From assembly GCF_000219535.2 (NCBI RefSeq), contig NZ_CP007806.1:2080501-2144500 (forward strand): DNA of 64,000 bases, read 5' to 3'. Positions 37,864-46,147 of this stretch are shown here, in pieces (the first letter of the stretch is position 1; each line of letters opens with the position of its first letter). Origin of the DNA: Brevibacillus laterosporus LMG 15441 (GTDB lineage Bacteria; Bacillota; Bacilli; Brevibacillales; Brevibacillaceae). Both the position numbers and the translations under genes were made by a program. The notes beneath the pieces are model-generated. The model was not told the origin of the DNA and searched no databases. It worked only from the letters and a program-made list of their open reading frames with translations.

Positions 37864-37904
37864 CAAAAAAACAAGAAAATCCTGTTTCAGTGAGATTCTC
37901 TTGC
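37864..37904. terminator. Terminator after the ArsR gene
   Basis: CAAGAAAATC and GATTCTCTTG pair with G-T pairs allowed. The minus strand continues into TTTTTTT; the plus strand also has a T run, so it could work both ways. Confidence 0.65.
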
Positions 37905-37915
37905 TTTTTTTATGT

Positions 37916-38242
37916 TTATTCATCCCGCATGTTTTGAAGTAAAGAAATGGCATCTACTAAATGATTGTCAAAAATCTGCTTGGAAACCTTAAGTAAATCT
38001 TTAATAAGGGGATCTCTCAGTGAGTAGATCACAGAGGTGCCTTCTTTTGTTCCACTTACCACATTTTTATTTCTAAGGACAGCTAATTGTTGGGACACAG
38101 CAGAACCTTCCGTTCCTAAAATAGCCTGTAGTTCATTAACGTTTTTATCACCTTCACATAAAACCTCAAGGATTCGAATACGCAAGGGATGGGCCAGGGC
38201 TTTAAAAAATTCTGCTTTAAATTGTTGAATTTCTCGGTTCAT
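37916..38242 (-). CDS. ArsR-family winged-helix regulator
   Basis: A 108-residue regulator with FFKALAHPLRIRILEVL, the helix-turn-helix NVNELQAILGTEGSAVSQQLAVL, and a beta-wing (KEGTSVIYSL). The metal-binding ELCVC motif of ArsR/SmtB is absent (one Cys only), so it may be a non-metal or redox sensor. The ATG at 38242 follows AAGGAG. Being just upstream of sulP in the same direction, it may regulate that transporter. Confidence 0.85.
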   Translation of the reverse strand: MNREIQQFKAEFFKALAHPLRIRILEVLCEGDKNVNELQAILGTEGSAVSQQLAVLRNKNVVSGTKEGTSVIYSLRDPLIKDLLKVSKQIFDNHLVDAISLLQNMRDE

Positions 38243-38507
38243 ATATCTAAACTCCTTACAAACAATTTTAATGATAGGAATATAAGAATAAGATAACACA
38301 GATAGTCAGGAAGTTGTAAAAGAGTACATGGCTACTAGTAATATTTTTTGATTCATTCTAATCATCTATGCTGTAGATACCGATTTTAATAGTAACAGGA
38401 GGGTGATTTTCTTACCATTTTATTTTATTCATATTATGATCATATATATAAAATTTTGCAAACTGTTCAATTTGTGTACACATTTTTTCCATATAGGCAA
38501 ATTTTGC

Positions 38508-38560
38508 TAGATTTTTTTCAAAATATGGGTTATGATCTTAATAGAAAGTGACTTTCTATT
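38508..38560 (+). promoter_or_regulatory. Promoter-like pair and perfect 21-base palindrome before the 26-residue peptide gene
   Basis: TAGATT (38508-38513) and TATGAT (38531-38536) with a 17-base spacer make a weak sigma-A-like promoter. AATAGAAAGT-G-ACTTTCTATT (38540-38560) is a perfect inverted repeat lying at the expected start point. It could be an operator or a 5' hairpin that shields the transcript. Confidence 0.5.
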
Positions 38561-38581
38561 TTTACCCAAGGGGGAGATATT

Positions 38582-38662
38582 ATGAGCATCGCAATCGCTG
38601 TATTACAATTCCTTGGCGCAGTTATCCCTTTAGTAATTGATCTTCTAAAGGCGATCGCTTAG
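38582..38662 (+). CDS. 26-residue hydrophobic amphipathic peptide
   Basis: AAGGGGGAGATATT then ATG opens a 26-codon frame, MSIAIAVLQFLGAVIPLVID followed by LLKAIA. It has one Asp and one Lys, a central Pro and otherwise hydrophobic residues that could form an amphipathic or membrane helix. It has its own promoter-like region, palindrome, ribosome site and a very strong terminator, so it is a complete transcription unit. Composition resembles TisB-type toxins, phenol-soluble modulins and leaderless bacteriocins; I cannot choose among them. No antisense RNA gene or immunity gene is obvious nearby. Confidence 0.7.
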   Translation: MSIAIAVLQFLGAVIPLVIDLLKAIA

Positions 38663-38710
38663 GACTAATCATTTTCAAATTGTTTTAATGTCCTTATTTT
38701 TAACATTATT

Positions 38711-38753
38711 GCCAAAAGGCCAGCTTCCTATGAGCTGGCCTTTTGGCATTTTT
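38711..38753 (+). terminator. Very strong terminator of the 26-residue peptide gene
   Basis: GCCAAAAGGCCAGCT and AGCTGGCCTTTTGGC form a perfect 15-pair stem around seven bases, followed by ATTTTT. Confidence 0.9.
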
Positions 38754-38866
38754 GAACTAGTAAACTATTTTGGTAGTGGCTCTATTATCAACTCAATTGT
38801 TTTTTAAACAGTGTCAGGAAATGTCACTATTAGGGTCTAGAATGGAGGGAGAAAAGGGGGAGAATT

Positions 38867-39226
38867 ATGTTTAAGCAATTACATTGCCTTGCCATTTATA
38901 CGAAAGACTTGGAATCAGCTATTCTTTTCTATGAGAAAATGGGGTTAGTAAAAAAGTGGGAGGCTGAACAAATTCCGGGTAAACCATGGAAACTAGTAGG
39001 TATGGGGTTTGAAGGAGGCCATGCAGAGTTAGTTTTGAAAAATAACCCTGAATTACATTTCATAGAGCCAGAGATTTTTGTAGAAGATGTCACTGCATTC
39101 TATGAACAGTGGAAAGACGATCCTTCCATTCAGTGGATTCGTCCGCCATTTTCCAATTCATTAGGTGGTCATGTAGCTATTATGGAGGCCCCGGATGGTA
39201 ATGTATTTGTATTAATCGGGAAGTAG
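38867..39226 (+). CDS. VOC (glyoxalase/bleomycin-resistance fold) protein
   Basis: A 119-residue protein of one complete vicinal-oxygen-chelate unit: two beta-alpha-beta-beta-beta modules, starting LHCLAIYTKDLESAILFYEKMGL and ending GGHVAIMEAPDGNVFVLIG. Metal ligands would be His6, Glu/His in GGHAELVL and Glu in IMEAPDG. Substrate unknown: members include glyoxalases, dioxygenases and antibiotic-binding proteins. A strong AAAGGGGGAGA site precedes the ATG. Confidence 0.85.
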   Translation: MFKQLHCLAIYTKDLESAILFYEKMGLVKKWEAEQIPGKPWKLVGMGFEGGHAELVLKNNPELHFIEPEIFVEDVTAFYEQWKDDPSIQWIRPPFSNSLGGHVAIMEAPDGNVFVLIGK

Positions 39227-39295
39227 GCTGATAAATATGATACAATGGGAGGAATGTAACTTTTATTGATCATAAAAACATGGGGGAGAGAGTGA

Positions 39296-39475
39296 TTGAA
39301 CTTTATTGGAAAACACTCGCTAAATCTATTGCTGCTGATTGTCGGGCCTACATTTTTCCTGAATCTATTTATTAAGGAAGGCACTGCAAAAAATATCATT
39401 AGTGTCGTTAGTTTCCTTCTAGTGTTGCTTGTCGTTATTTGTGGAAGAAGATATCAAAATAAGAATTCAGAATAA
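39296..39475 (+). CDS. 59-residue two-helix membrane protein (TTG start)
   Basis: GGGGGAGAGAG lies before a TTG that opens a 59-codon frame with two hydrophobic helices (LNLLLLIVGPTFFLNLFI and IISVVSFLLVLLVVI) joined by a short KEGTAKN turn and a basic tail CGRRYQNKN. The family is not recognised. The non-ATG start and short length lower certainty. Confidence 0.5.
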   Translation: MNFIGKHSLNLLLLIVGPTFFLNLFIKEGTAKNIISVVSFLLVLLVVICGRRYQNKNSE

Positions 39476-39564
39476 CGGAAAAGATGTGATAAATCCCTTC
39501 TTTCTCGGTTCTTATGTGTGACCTTTCTACATACATTGTTGTCAGAACGAAAGGAGAGGGGCAC

Positions 39565-39906
39565 ATGGAAGCTACAATTGCTCGGTATTTTGCGATCAAA
39601 CAACAGCAAAAAGAGTTAGAAGAGGAGCTGGCAGAGCTACGCCGGATTCTGTTGGCTGTTTATCCAGAACCGTGTGAGATTGAGATAGGAGACTACCGTC
39701 TGAAAATTAGTCAACAAGAGAAGAAAGAGTTTAATGAGGAACACCTGCTTAAAGCCGTAGAAGATCCACAAATATGGAGGCTGATGTCCAAGGTGGATGT
39801 GGCAAAAATAAACAGCCTACTTAAGCTAGGTGTCATAAAAGAAGAAACACTCGCAGATACGTACACGGTGAAGCAGACCTCATATGTTCAGGTATCCAAA
39901 AAGTAA
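39565..39906 (+). CDS. Hypothetical cytoplasmic protein with N-terminal coiled coil
   Basis: A 113-residue protein: a charged helix (FAIKQQQKELEEELAELRRI), a beta-like GDYRLKISQQEK segment and a helical C-terminal half. It resembles small phage- or recombination-associated proteins that carry a siphovirus Gp157-like coil, but no partner genes are present. The ATG at 39565 follows AAAGGAGAGG. Not in an obvious operon; a terminator follows. Confidence 0.65.
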   Translation: MEATIARYFAIKQQQKELEEELAELRRILLAVYPEPCEIEIGDYRLKISQQEKKEFNEEHLLKAVEDPQIWRLMSKVDVAKINSLLKLGVIKEETLADTYTVKQTSYVQVSKK

Positions 39907-39944
39907 GCGATGAGCCAAAAGTCAAATTTACATCTTACATATAG

Positions 39945-39985
39945 AAAAAGGCGTGCGAACTGGCAACAGTGGAGCACGCCTTTTT
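39945..39985. terminator. Bidirectional terminator
   Basis: AAAAAGGCGTGC and GCACGCCTTTTT form a perfect stem; T runs are present on both strands, so it can end both the upstream gene and metY. Confidence 0.88.
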
Positions 39986-40006
39986 ACATCCTACACGATT
40001 ATCAGC

Positions 40007-41305
40007 TTACACTTGTACAGCTTCCACAGCTTTTTGAATAGCCTGCTCTACATCCTGCAAAATATCATCAATTGCCTCTGTACCTACGGAAAGACGAATC
40101 ATCCCAGGGGTCACCCCGGCCTTAGCTTGTTCTTCTGGGGTAAGTTGGAGATGAGTAGTACTAGCTGGATGAATGATCAATGATTTGGAGTCTCCTACAT
40201 TAGCCAAATGCGAGAACAATTGAACAGATTCAATTACTTTTTTGCCAGCTTCTACTCCACCTTTGATTCCAAAAGTCAACAAAGCCCCCTGACCATCTGG
40301 TAAATAGCGTTGACTAAGTTCGTAGGTAGGTGAGCTAGCAAGCCCTGGGTAGCTCACCCACTCTACATCGTTGTGTTGTTCTAAATATTGAGCAACAGCA
40401 AGTGCATTTTGACTATGCCGTTCCATCCGCAGGTGGAGAGTCTCTAGACCTTGTAAGAATAAAAAGGAGTTAAAAGGAGATAAGGTAGCTCCTACATCTC
40501 GCTGTAGCTGCACACGAGCTTTTACGATATAAGCAGCATTGCCAACCGCCTCTGTATATACAATTCCATTGTAGGTAGGGTCTGGAGTGGAGAGCCCAGG
40601 AAACTTGCCGTTACTCCAATCGAAATGACCGGAGTCTACGATAATTCCCCCGATAGATGTGCCGTGACCGCCAATAAATTTAGTAGCAGAATGGATAACG
40701 ATATCTGCCCCGTGTTCAATCGGTCGGCACAAAATAGGGGAGGCAAAGGTATTATCCACAAGGAGCGGTAATTTATATTCATGAGCTATGGTAGCAAGAG
40801 CGTTTAGATCGGCAACCTGCATTTGAGGATTTCCGATCGTTTCGCAGAAAATCGCCTTGGTTTTGTCTGTAATCTTTGAACGGAAATTGTCTGGGTTGGA
40901 TTGGTCAACAAAATGAACGGTAATTCCAAGCTTTGCAAAGGTATGAGCAAATAAATTGTAGGTTCCCCCATATAAACTGCTAGAGGAGATGATTTCATCA
41001 CCGGCTTGTGCAATATTTAATAAGGCAAATGTAATGGCGGCTTGACCAGATGCAGTTGCAAGTGCCCCAATACCGCCTTCTAATAGGGCGATACGTTTCT
41101 CAAATACATCCTGGGTTGGATTCATGATGCGGGTATAAATGTTCCCAGGCTCCTGTAACGCGAATAGATTTGCTGCATGGCTGGTGTCACGAAACTCATA
41201 GGAGGATGTTTGATAGATGGGGACGGCAAGAGCGCCGGTAGTTGGGTCTGCCTCCTGACCTCCGTGAAGAGCTAGTGTTTCTCTTTTCCAATTGAGGTTT
41301 GACAT
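40007..41305 (-). CDS. metY: O-acetylhomoserine sulfhydrylase (homocysteine synthase)
   Basis: A 432-residue PLP enzyme of the Cys/Met-metabolism family that makes homocysteine from O-acetylhomoserine and sulfide. Signatures: [40 protein letters not shown] and [15 protein letters not shown] with the PLP Lys (about residue 215). The length and the long C-terminal half fit MetY rather than shorter cystathionine lyases. The ATG at 41305 follows AAAAGGAG. It is controlled by the SAM-I riboswitch upstream, which confirms a methionine-pathway role. Confidence 0.92.
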   Translation of the reverse strand: MSNLNWKRETLALHGGQEADPTTGALAVPIYQTSSYEFRDTSHAANLFALQEPGNIYTRIMNPTQDVFEKRIALLEGGIGALATASGQAAITFALLNIAQAGDEIISSSSLYGGTYNLFAHTFAKLGITVHFVDQSNPDNFRSKITDKTKAIFCETIGNPQMQVADLNALATIAHEYKLPLLVDNTFASPILCRPIEHGADIVIHSATKFIGGHGTSIGGIIVDSGHFDWSNGKFPGLSTPDPTYNGIVYTEAVGNAAYIVKARVQLQRDVGATLSPFNSFLFLQGLETLHLRMERHSQNALAVAQYLEQHNDVEWVSYPGLASSPTYELSQRYLPDGQGALLTFGIKGGVEAGKKVIESVQLFSHLANVGDSKSLIIHPASTTHLQLTPEEQAKAGVTPGMIRLSVGTEAIDDILQDVEQAIQKAVEAVQV

Positions 41306-41393
41306 AAAAAAACCACTCCTTTTCCATGTAAAGTAAGGTGATTCTCTTGGTTTCAATGGTGGCGCAGTAGAGAGGGAAGACAGGCTTCTCATA

Positions 41394-41550
41394 GCAAAAA
41401 GCCCTCCTCTGAGTAGAGGAAGGCTGCGTTACTAATTTCGCATACATTCATCTCTCAGAACCTTGCGGATTCTGCAGGATTTAGCACCAAGAACACTATG
41501 TTCCGGTTGCCGGGCTTCGTCGGGCCAGTCCCTCCACCACTCTTGATGAA
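41394..41550 (-). ncRNA. SAM-I (S-box) riboswitch with terminator, upstream of metY
   Basis: On the minus strand the S-box hallmarks are in order: ATCAAGAGTGGTGGAGGGA (41550 to about 41530), CTGGCCCGACGAAGCCCGGC, AACC, GGTGCTAAATCCTGCAG and the closing GAGAGATGA (near 41450). A terminator stem, GCCTTCCTCT/AGAGGAGGGC with a T run, lies at 41394-41425. The class binds S-adenosylmethionine and then ends transcription, switching off metY when methionine is plentiful. Confidence 0.96.
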
Positions 41551-41913
41551 AATAAAAGTTTGTTTTATTGTAAGGAGCTTGGAATGATAAGTCAATAATA
41601 TTTTGTGCATTCTGAAAAAATAGCGGAATCAAATTCAGTTTCCGTTTATGATAACGATTGAAATCATCTTGTTTTAACTTGATTAAACTTCTAAAAATTT
41701 AGCTACATATCGACAGCAAAACAGATTTATTTACAGGATACATGAAGTGAATAATCGTGAATAAAAATACAAATAAGTATAATTATACATAATAAGATGT
41801 ATAACTTGTATAGAAGCTTGCTTTTTGGAAGGTAAAATAGAAGTAGCTGGAAACATGAAAACCTACATACAAGCATCACTGCCTTTTTTATGTGCCATTT
41901 TTACATTTTCCTA
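41551..41913. other. AT-rich intergenic region between metY and the purine permease
   Basis: It should hold the metY promoter on the minus strand near 41560-41610. CGTGAATAAAAATACAAAT at 41756-41774 resembles an AhrC/ArgR box, and an ATAATTATAC palindrome lies beside it; no arginine gene is adjacent, so this may be chance. No coding frame is supported. Confidence 0.4.
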
Positions 41914-42028
41914 TTTACTCTTTTTCGTTCTTTTTGCTACTATAGGGAAAGGTGTCTTGCCCCAATTTTTGGGGTGAATTGGCACGGGTGGGCCGAGGGG
42001 TTGTTTTGCTTAAAGAAGGGAACCGATA
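41914..42028 (+). promoter_or_regulatory. Promoter and structured leader of the NCS2 permease gene
   Basis: TTTACT (41914) and TACTAT (41938) are 18 bases apart. The 5' leader folds: GTGTC (41952-41956) pairs with GGCAC (41981-41985), enclosing CCCCAA-TTT-TTGGGG (41960-41974), followed by the G-rich CGGGTGGGCCGAGGGG. It does not match the purine riboswitch consensus. Possibly an uncharacterised regulatory leader. Confidence 0.5.
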
Positions 42029-43318
42029 TTGTACTCATTTTTTCGTAAAAGATTTGATGTAAAAGGTCATCAAACAACGGTTCGCAACGAAATTTTGGCT
42101 GGTTTAACCACGTTTTTCACCGCTGTCTACATCATTGCCGTGAATTCAATGATCTTATCGGATGCAGGTATACCATTGGAAGCAGGTATTGTTGCCACGA
42201 TTGTTATCTCCTTCATAGGATGCTTGATCATGGGTTTTTGGGCGAATGCTCCTGTAGCACTTGTTCCCGGTATGGGCATTAATGCGTTTTTCTCCTATAC
42301 GATTGTTAAATCTATGGGATTGTCATGGGAGAGCGCTTTGGCAGTTGTATTCATGTCAGGTGTTTTATTTATCGTGATTGCTTTTACACCGGTTGCCAAA
42401 ATCTTAGCGAAAAGCATTCCACTGTCTCTAAAAGAAGGAATGACGGTTGGAATTGGGTTGTTTCTTACCTTTATTGGTTTGCAAAAAGGCGGCTTAATCG
42501 TACCTAATCCATCTACCTTTATTGCTTTAGGCGATCTGGGCGATACGAAGGTAGTATTGGGATTGGTCAGCTTGGTAATTGCCGTCGTGCTATTTTTACG
42601 CAATGTAAAAGGTAGCTTTTTAATCAGTATTATTGTAAATACGCTGATTGCTATTGCCCTTGGTACGGTAGGTGGTACAAGTCAGGGAAGTGATTTCTCG
42701 TTCTCGACATACCTCACTGTCTTTGGAGCATTTTCGTTTGACGGCATAGTTACTACTGGATTTTGGCTGGCTGTGTTTCCGCTAACCATGGTGATTGTTT
42801 TTGAAAATATGGGGCTTTTGCACAGCATGGTTCCAGAAAGTAAATTTGCTCGTACTTTTCAAGCAAACTCCATTTCAGCTATGCTTTCTGGATTGTTTGG
42901 TACGAGTCCAACTGTGTCTTCAGCGGAAAGTTCTGCAGGAATTGCCGCTGGCGGGAAAACAGGGATTACAGCAATTACGGTAGGAATTCTGTTCTTGATC
43001 TCAATCTTTTGCATTCCTGTCATTCGTTACGTGCCGGATACAGCGATTGCTCCTATCTTAATTCTAGTTGGTAGCCTAATGATGCAAAGTGTCAATCAGA
43101 TCAAATTCTCTGACATGTCAGAAGGCTTGCCAGCGTTCTTGATCATTGTGCTAATTCCCTTTACAGCGAGTATTGCAGATGGAATTGCTTTCGGATTTAT
43201 GGCGTATCCAATTGTTAAACTGGCGATGGGCAGACGTAAAGAAATTCCCTTGCCGCTTTTAATCATTTCGTTTATGTTTTTCTTATATTTTGTGTTGCTA
43301 GCATTGCAGCTTCATTAA
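42029..43318 (+). CDS. NCS2-family purine permease (AzgA/PbuG-like)
   Basis: A 429-residue permease with about 12-14 helices. It begins RFDVKGHQTTVRNEILAGLTT and contains the TTFFTAVYIIAVN, GMGINAFFSY and FGTSPTVSSAESSAGIAAGGKTG segments typical of AzgA-type guanine/hypoxanthine/adenine transporters. Start is a TTG with AAGAAGGGA upstream. Which purine it prefers cannot be decided. It is monocistronic with a structured leader and a terminator. Confidence 0.9.
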   Translation: MYSFFRKRFDVKGHQTTVRNEILAGLTTFFTAVYIIAVNSMILSDAGIPLEAGIVATIVISFIGCLIMGFWANAPVALVPGMGINAFFSYTIVKSMGLSWESALAVVFMSGVLFIVIAFTPVAKILAKSIPLSLKEGMTVGIGLFLTFIGLQKGGLIVPNPSTFIALGDLGDTKVVLGLVSLVIAVVLFLRNVKGSFLISIIVNTLIAIALGTVGGTSQGSDFSFSTYLTVFGAFSFDGIVTTGFWLAVFPLTMVIVFENMGLLHSMVPESKFARTFQANSISAMLSGLFGTSPTVSSAESSAGIAAGGKTGITAITVGILFLISIFCIPVIRYVPDTAIAPILILVGSLMMQSVNQIKFSDMSEGLPAFLIIVLIPFTASIADGIAFGFMAYPIVKLAMGRRKEIPLPLLIISFMFFLYFVLLALQLH

Positions 43319-43324
43319 AGGTAA

Positions 43325-43365
43325 AAGGCAGCCATTTTCTCTTTTGAGAGGATGGCTGCTTTTTT
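43325..43365 (+). terminator. Terminator of the NCS2 permease gene
   Basis: GCAGCCAT and ATGGCTGC form the stem, with a CTCTTTTGAGAG inner hairpin, followed by six T residues. Confidence 0.85.
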
Positions 43366-43428
43366 GCATACGGGCATGAAAAGTATGAATGAAGGAATGC
43401 AGAATGGATATGGAACGGCTAGTCACTG

Positions 43429-44742
43429 TTGCTAGATGGAGCAAGCATTTTTCTTTTTTTACTAGTTTTAGACGCTTGCGTGACTGAATATATTGAAGAG
43501 AAATACATTCCAATCTATGAAACAGTAAAGAAGGTGAGATTTCTGTACGAGACGACGAGTAGATATCGCTATTACAGAGAAGCTTTCGCGAACCTATCTA
43601 TGCCGTTTGCCTATATTGACCTTGATTTGTTGGATCAGAATATGGCTGAAATTGTAGCTAGGAGCAATGGTAAACGTATACGAATTGCCAGTAAGTCAAT
43701 TCGTTCTATTCCTATGCTCCGATATATTTTAGATTATGATCCTTTGATCCAGGGCATCATGTGTTTTACAGCATCAGAAGCATTGTTTTTGTGGGAGAAC
43801 GGATTTCATAATCTGCTACTTGGTTACCCTGTGGTGGACAGATCTTCGCTACTTGCGATAGCACGAGCTGTACAGCAGGGCGCACAAATTACATTAATGG
43901 TCGATTCATTGGAGCATATTAACTTGGCGGAGGAGGTGGCCAAACAAGTAAGTACGCCCTTGTTGCTTTGTGTGGAGATGGATGCCTCTGACTCATTTTG
44001 GGGCTTGCATATTGGTGTATACCGCTCATCCTTACGTACATTCGAGCAAGTGATGCAGATGGTTGAAAGAATTGGATCGAGTCCTTGGCTTGTGTTGGAT
44101 GGAATCATGAGCTATGAGGCGCAAATTGCTGGTGTCGGTGATAATATGCCAGGGCACGGTTTCAAAAATGGTGTTATCTCTTATCTAAAAAAACGTTCTA
44201 TACGCGTAGTGAGGGAAAAACGGAAACGTGTAGATGACGAATTACAACGACAGCATATTTCGCTCCGCTTTTTTAATGGTGGCGGTACCGGAAGTATGAG
44301 CTCTACTTGCTACGAGAATGCAGTGACAGAAGTAACGGTAGGCTCTGGTTTTTACGCTCCTGCCTTATTTGATTACTACAAAGAATTTCATTTCCAGCCA
44401 GCCGCGGGGTTTGCTGTTGAGATAGTGCGACAGCCTAGATTCAATATCTATACTTGTATGGGGGGCGGGTATGTGGCCTCTGGAGCGATAGGGAAAGAAA
44501 AACTGCCCCTCCCATATTTGCCACCACAGGCTGCGTTATTGCGCTTGGAAGGAGCAGGAGAGGTCCAAACGCCTGTACGTTATGAAGGTGATCAAAAGCT
44601 TGCAATTGGAGATCCCATCTTTTTTCGGCATAGTAAGGCAGGAGAATTATGTGAACGCTTTCCAACACTACATTTGCTACGGAAAGGGAAAAGGATAGGG
44701 GAGGCCATAACGTATCGGGGAGAGGGCAGGTGTTTTCTATGA
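43429..44742 (+). CDS. PLP-dependent amino acid deaminase/aldolase-like protein (alanine-racemase fold)
   Basis: Up to 437 residues with an alanine-racemase-like barrel: FAYIDLDLLDQNM, the PLP-Lys segment RIRIASKSIRS (about residue 87), VLDGIMSYEAQIAG and the phosphate-binding FFNGGGTGS, then a D-threonine-aldolase-type C-terminal domain with GGGYVASGA. Members cleave or deaminate D-hydroxy-amino acids. The start is unclear: the TTG at 43429 has no ribosome site, and the first 35 residues look non-conserved, so the true start may lie nearer 43530. Its end overlaps the next gene (ATGA). Confidence 0.78.
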   Translation: MLDGASIFLFLLVLDACVTEYIEEKYIPIYETVKKVRFLYETTSRYRYYREAFANLSMPFAYIDLDLLDQNMAEIVARSNGKRIRIASKSIRSIPMLRYILDYDPLIQGIMCFTASEALFLWENGFHNLLLGYPVVDRSSLLAIARAVQQGAQITLMVDSLEHINLAEEVAKQVSTPLLLCVEMDASDSFWGLHIGVYRSSLRTFEQVMQMVERIGSSPWLVLDGIMSYEAQIAGVGDNMPGHGFKNGVISYLKKRSIRVVREKRKRVDDELQRQHISLRFFNGGGTGSMSSTCYENAVTEVTVGSGFYAPALFDYYKEFHFQPAAGFAVEIVRQPRFNIYTCMGGGYVASGAIGKEKLPLPYLPPQAALLRLEGAGEVQTPVRYEGDQKLAIGDPIFFRHSKAGELCERFPTLHLLRKGKRIGEAITYRGEGRCFL

Positions 44743-46046
44743 GAATAGTAGCAATGAAACCATGGAAGAATTGGGCAGGATTAGTTACTAGCACACCACA
44801 GCAAGCGATTTATCCATCCTGCTTGGAGGAAGTGGTAGAAGTTGTAAAAAAAGCTAGTCAACAGGGAAAAACGATTCGTGTAGTCGGCTCAGGGCATTCC
44901 TTTCCTGCGCTTGTAGAAACAGATCAAATTCTTCTATCATTAGATGATTTACAAGGTGTACTGTCAATTGATGAAAAGGAACAAACAGCAACTGTGTGGG
45001 CAGGGACAAAGCTCAGGCTTTTGGGAGAATTGCTATATGAGCGAGGCTATTCGCAAGAGAATTTAGGAGATATTAATGCCCAGTCCATTGGCGGAGCGAT
45101 TAGTACAGGAACACATGGTACGGGGATTCGGTTCGGAAGTGTTTCCACGCAAGTAGTTGGTTTAACTGTAGTAACCGCTCAGGGTGATTTGTTGGAATGC
45201 TCCGAAAGCTCTCATCCTGAACTTTTTCGTGCATTACAAATCTCTCTTGGCGCACTCGGGATCATTGTCAAAGTGAAGATACGTGTGCTTCCTGCGTATA
45301 ACATTTATTATAAGAGCAGACGGATGAATTTAAACGACTGTTTAAAAAGTTTGACCAGCTTTACTGATCGTCATCGTCATTTCGAATTTTACTGGTTTGT
45401 GTATACAGATATGGTACAAGCAAAATTCATGCAAATTACTCAAGAGCCGGCTACTAAAAATAGTGCTTGGAATCAGTTTAAAAAAATAGGCATTGAAAAT
45501 GGTCTATTCTGGCTTTTATCAGAGGGATGTCGTTTATTTCCTCAGTTGTGTGCACCCGTAAGTAAACTTTCCGCAAGAGCTGTTCCTGATATGGAGGAGG
45601 TGGGGGCTAGTCATAAATTGTTTGCTACTCCACGCTGGGTTCGATTTAGTGAGATGGAGTATAGTGTGCCTGCTGATAAAATGCAAGAGGTAGTTCAAGA
45701 GATCAGAGAATGCATACAAAAGCATCGTTTTGCTGTCCACTTTCCGATTGAATGTAGGTATGTGAAAGGAGATGAAATCTGGCTTAGCCCGGCTTACAAG
45801 CGAGATTCTGCGTATATTGCGGTGCATATGTATAAAGGAATGCCCTATAAGGCGTATTTTCAGGAAATGGAGCGTGTTTTTCTCAAATATGATGGGAGGC
45901 CGCATTGGGGGAAGTTGCATGAATTAACAGCTACTGATTTACAAGAGAGATTACCCATGTGGAGTCAGTTTATCGCAATTCGCAAAGAGCTGGACCCAAA
46001 TGGATTATTTTTAAATCCCTACTTGTCACGGCTGTTTGGAGTATAA
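44739..46046 (+). CDS. FAD-linked D-arabinono-1,4-lactone oxidase-like protein
   Basis: A 435-residue flavoprotein. The FAD-binding PCMH domain has IRVVGSGHSFPALVETDQ (about residue 50), GGAISTGTHGTG and LGALGIIVKVKIRV, and the C-terminal ALO domain ends with the RPHWGKLHELTATDL motif seen in sugar-lactone oxidases such as gulonolactone and alditol oxidases. The ATG at 44739 overlaps the aldolase stop; a GTG at 44730 is an alternative. The coupled pair probably forms a short pathway on a polyol or sugar acid, but the substrate is unknown. Confidence 0.87.
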   Translation: MRIVAMKPWKNWAGLVTSTPQQAIYPSCLEEVVEVVKKASQQGKTIRVVGSGHSFPALVETDQILLSLDDLQGVLSIDEKEQTATVWAGTKLRLLGELLYERGYSQENLGDINAQSIGGAISTGTHGTGIRFGSVSTQVVGLTVVTAQGDLLECSESSHPELFRALQISLGALGIIVKVKIRVLPAYNIYYKSRRMNLNDCLKSLTSFTDRHRHFEFYWFVYTDMVQAKFMQITQEPATKNSAWNQFKKIGIENGLFWLLSEGCRLFPQLCAPVSKLSARAVPDMEEVGASHKLFATPRWVRFSEMEYSVPADKMQEVVQEIRECIQKHRFAVHFPIECRYVKGDEIWLSPAYKRDSAYIAVHMYKGMPYKAYFQEMERVFLKYDGRPHWGKLHELTATDLQERLPMWSQFIAIRKELDPNGLFLNPYLSRLFGV

Positions 46047-46057
46047 TAGTTATCCAT

Positions 46058-46105
46058 CGAAAAAAGCGTTCGTGATCCTGTAGAGGAGGAGAGAACGCTT
46101 TTTCG
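46058..46105 (+). terminator. Terminator of the aldolase/oxidase operon
   Basis: CGAAAAAAGCGTTC pairs with GAACGCTTTTTCG, allowing one bulged A, around a long loop. Confidence 0.75.
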
Positions 46106-46147
46106 ATAGAAGAGATAGGTTGTACTTTTGGGCTTTTAACAATTGAA

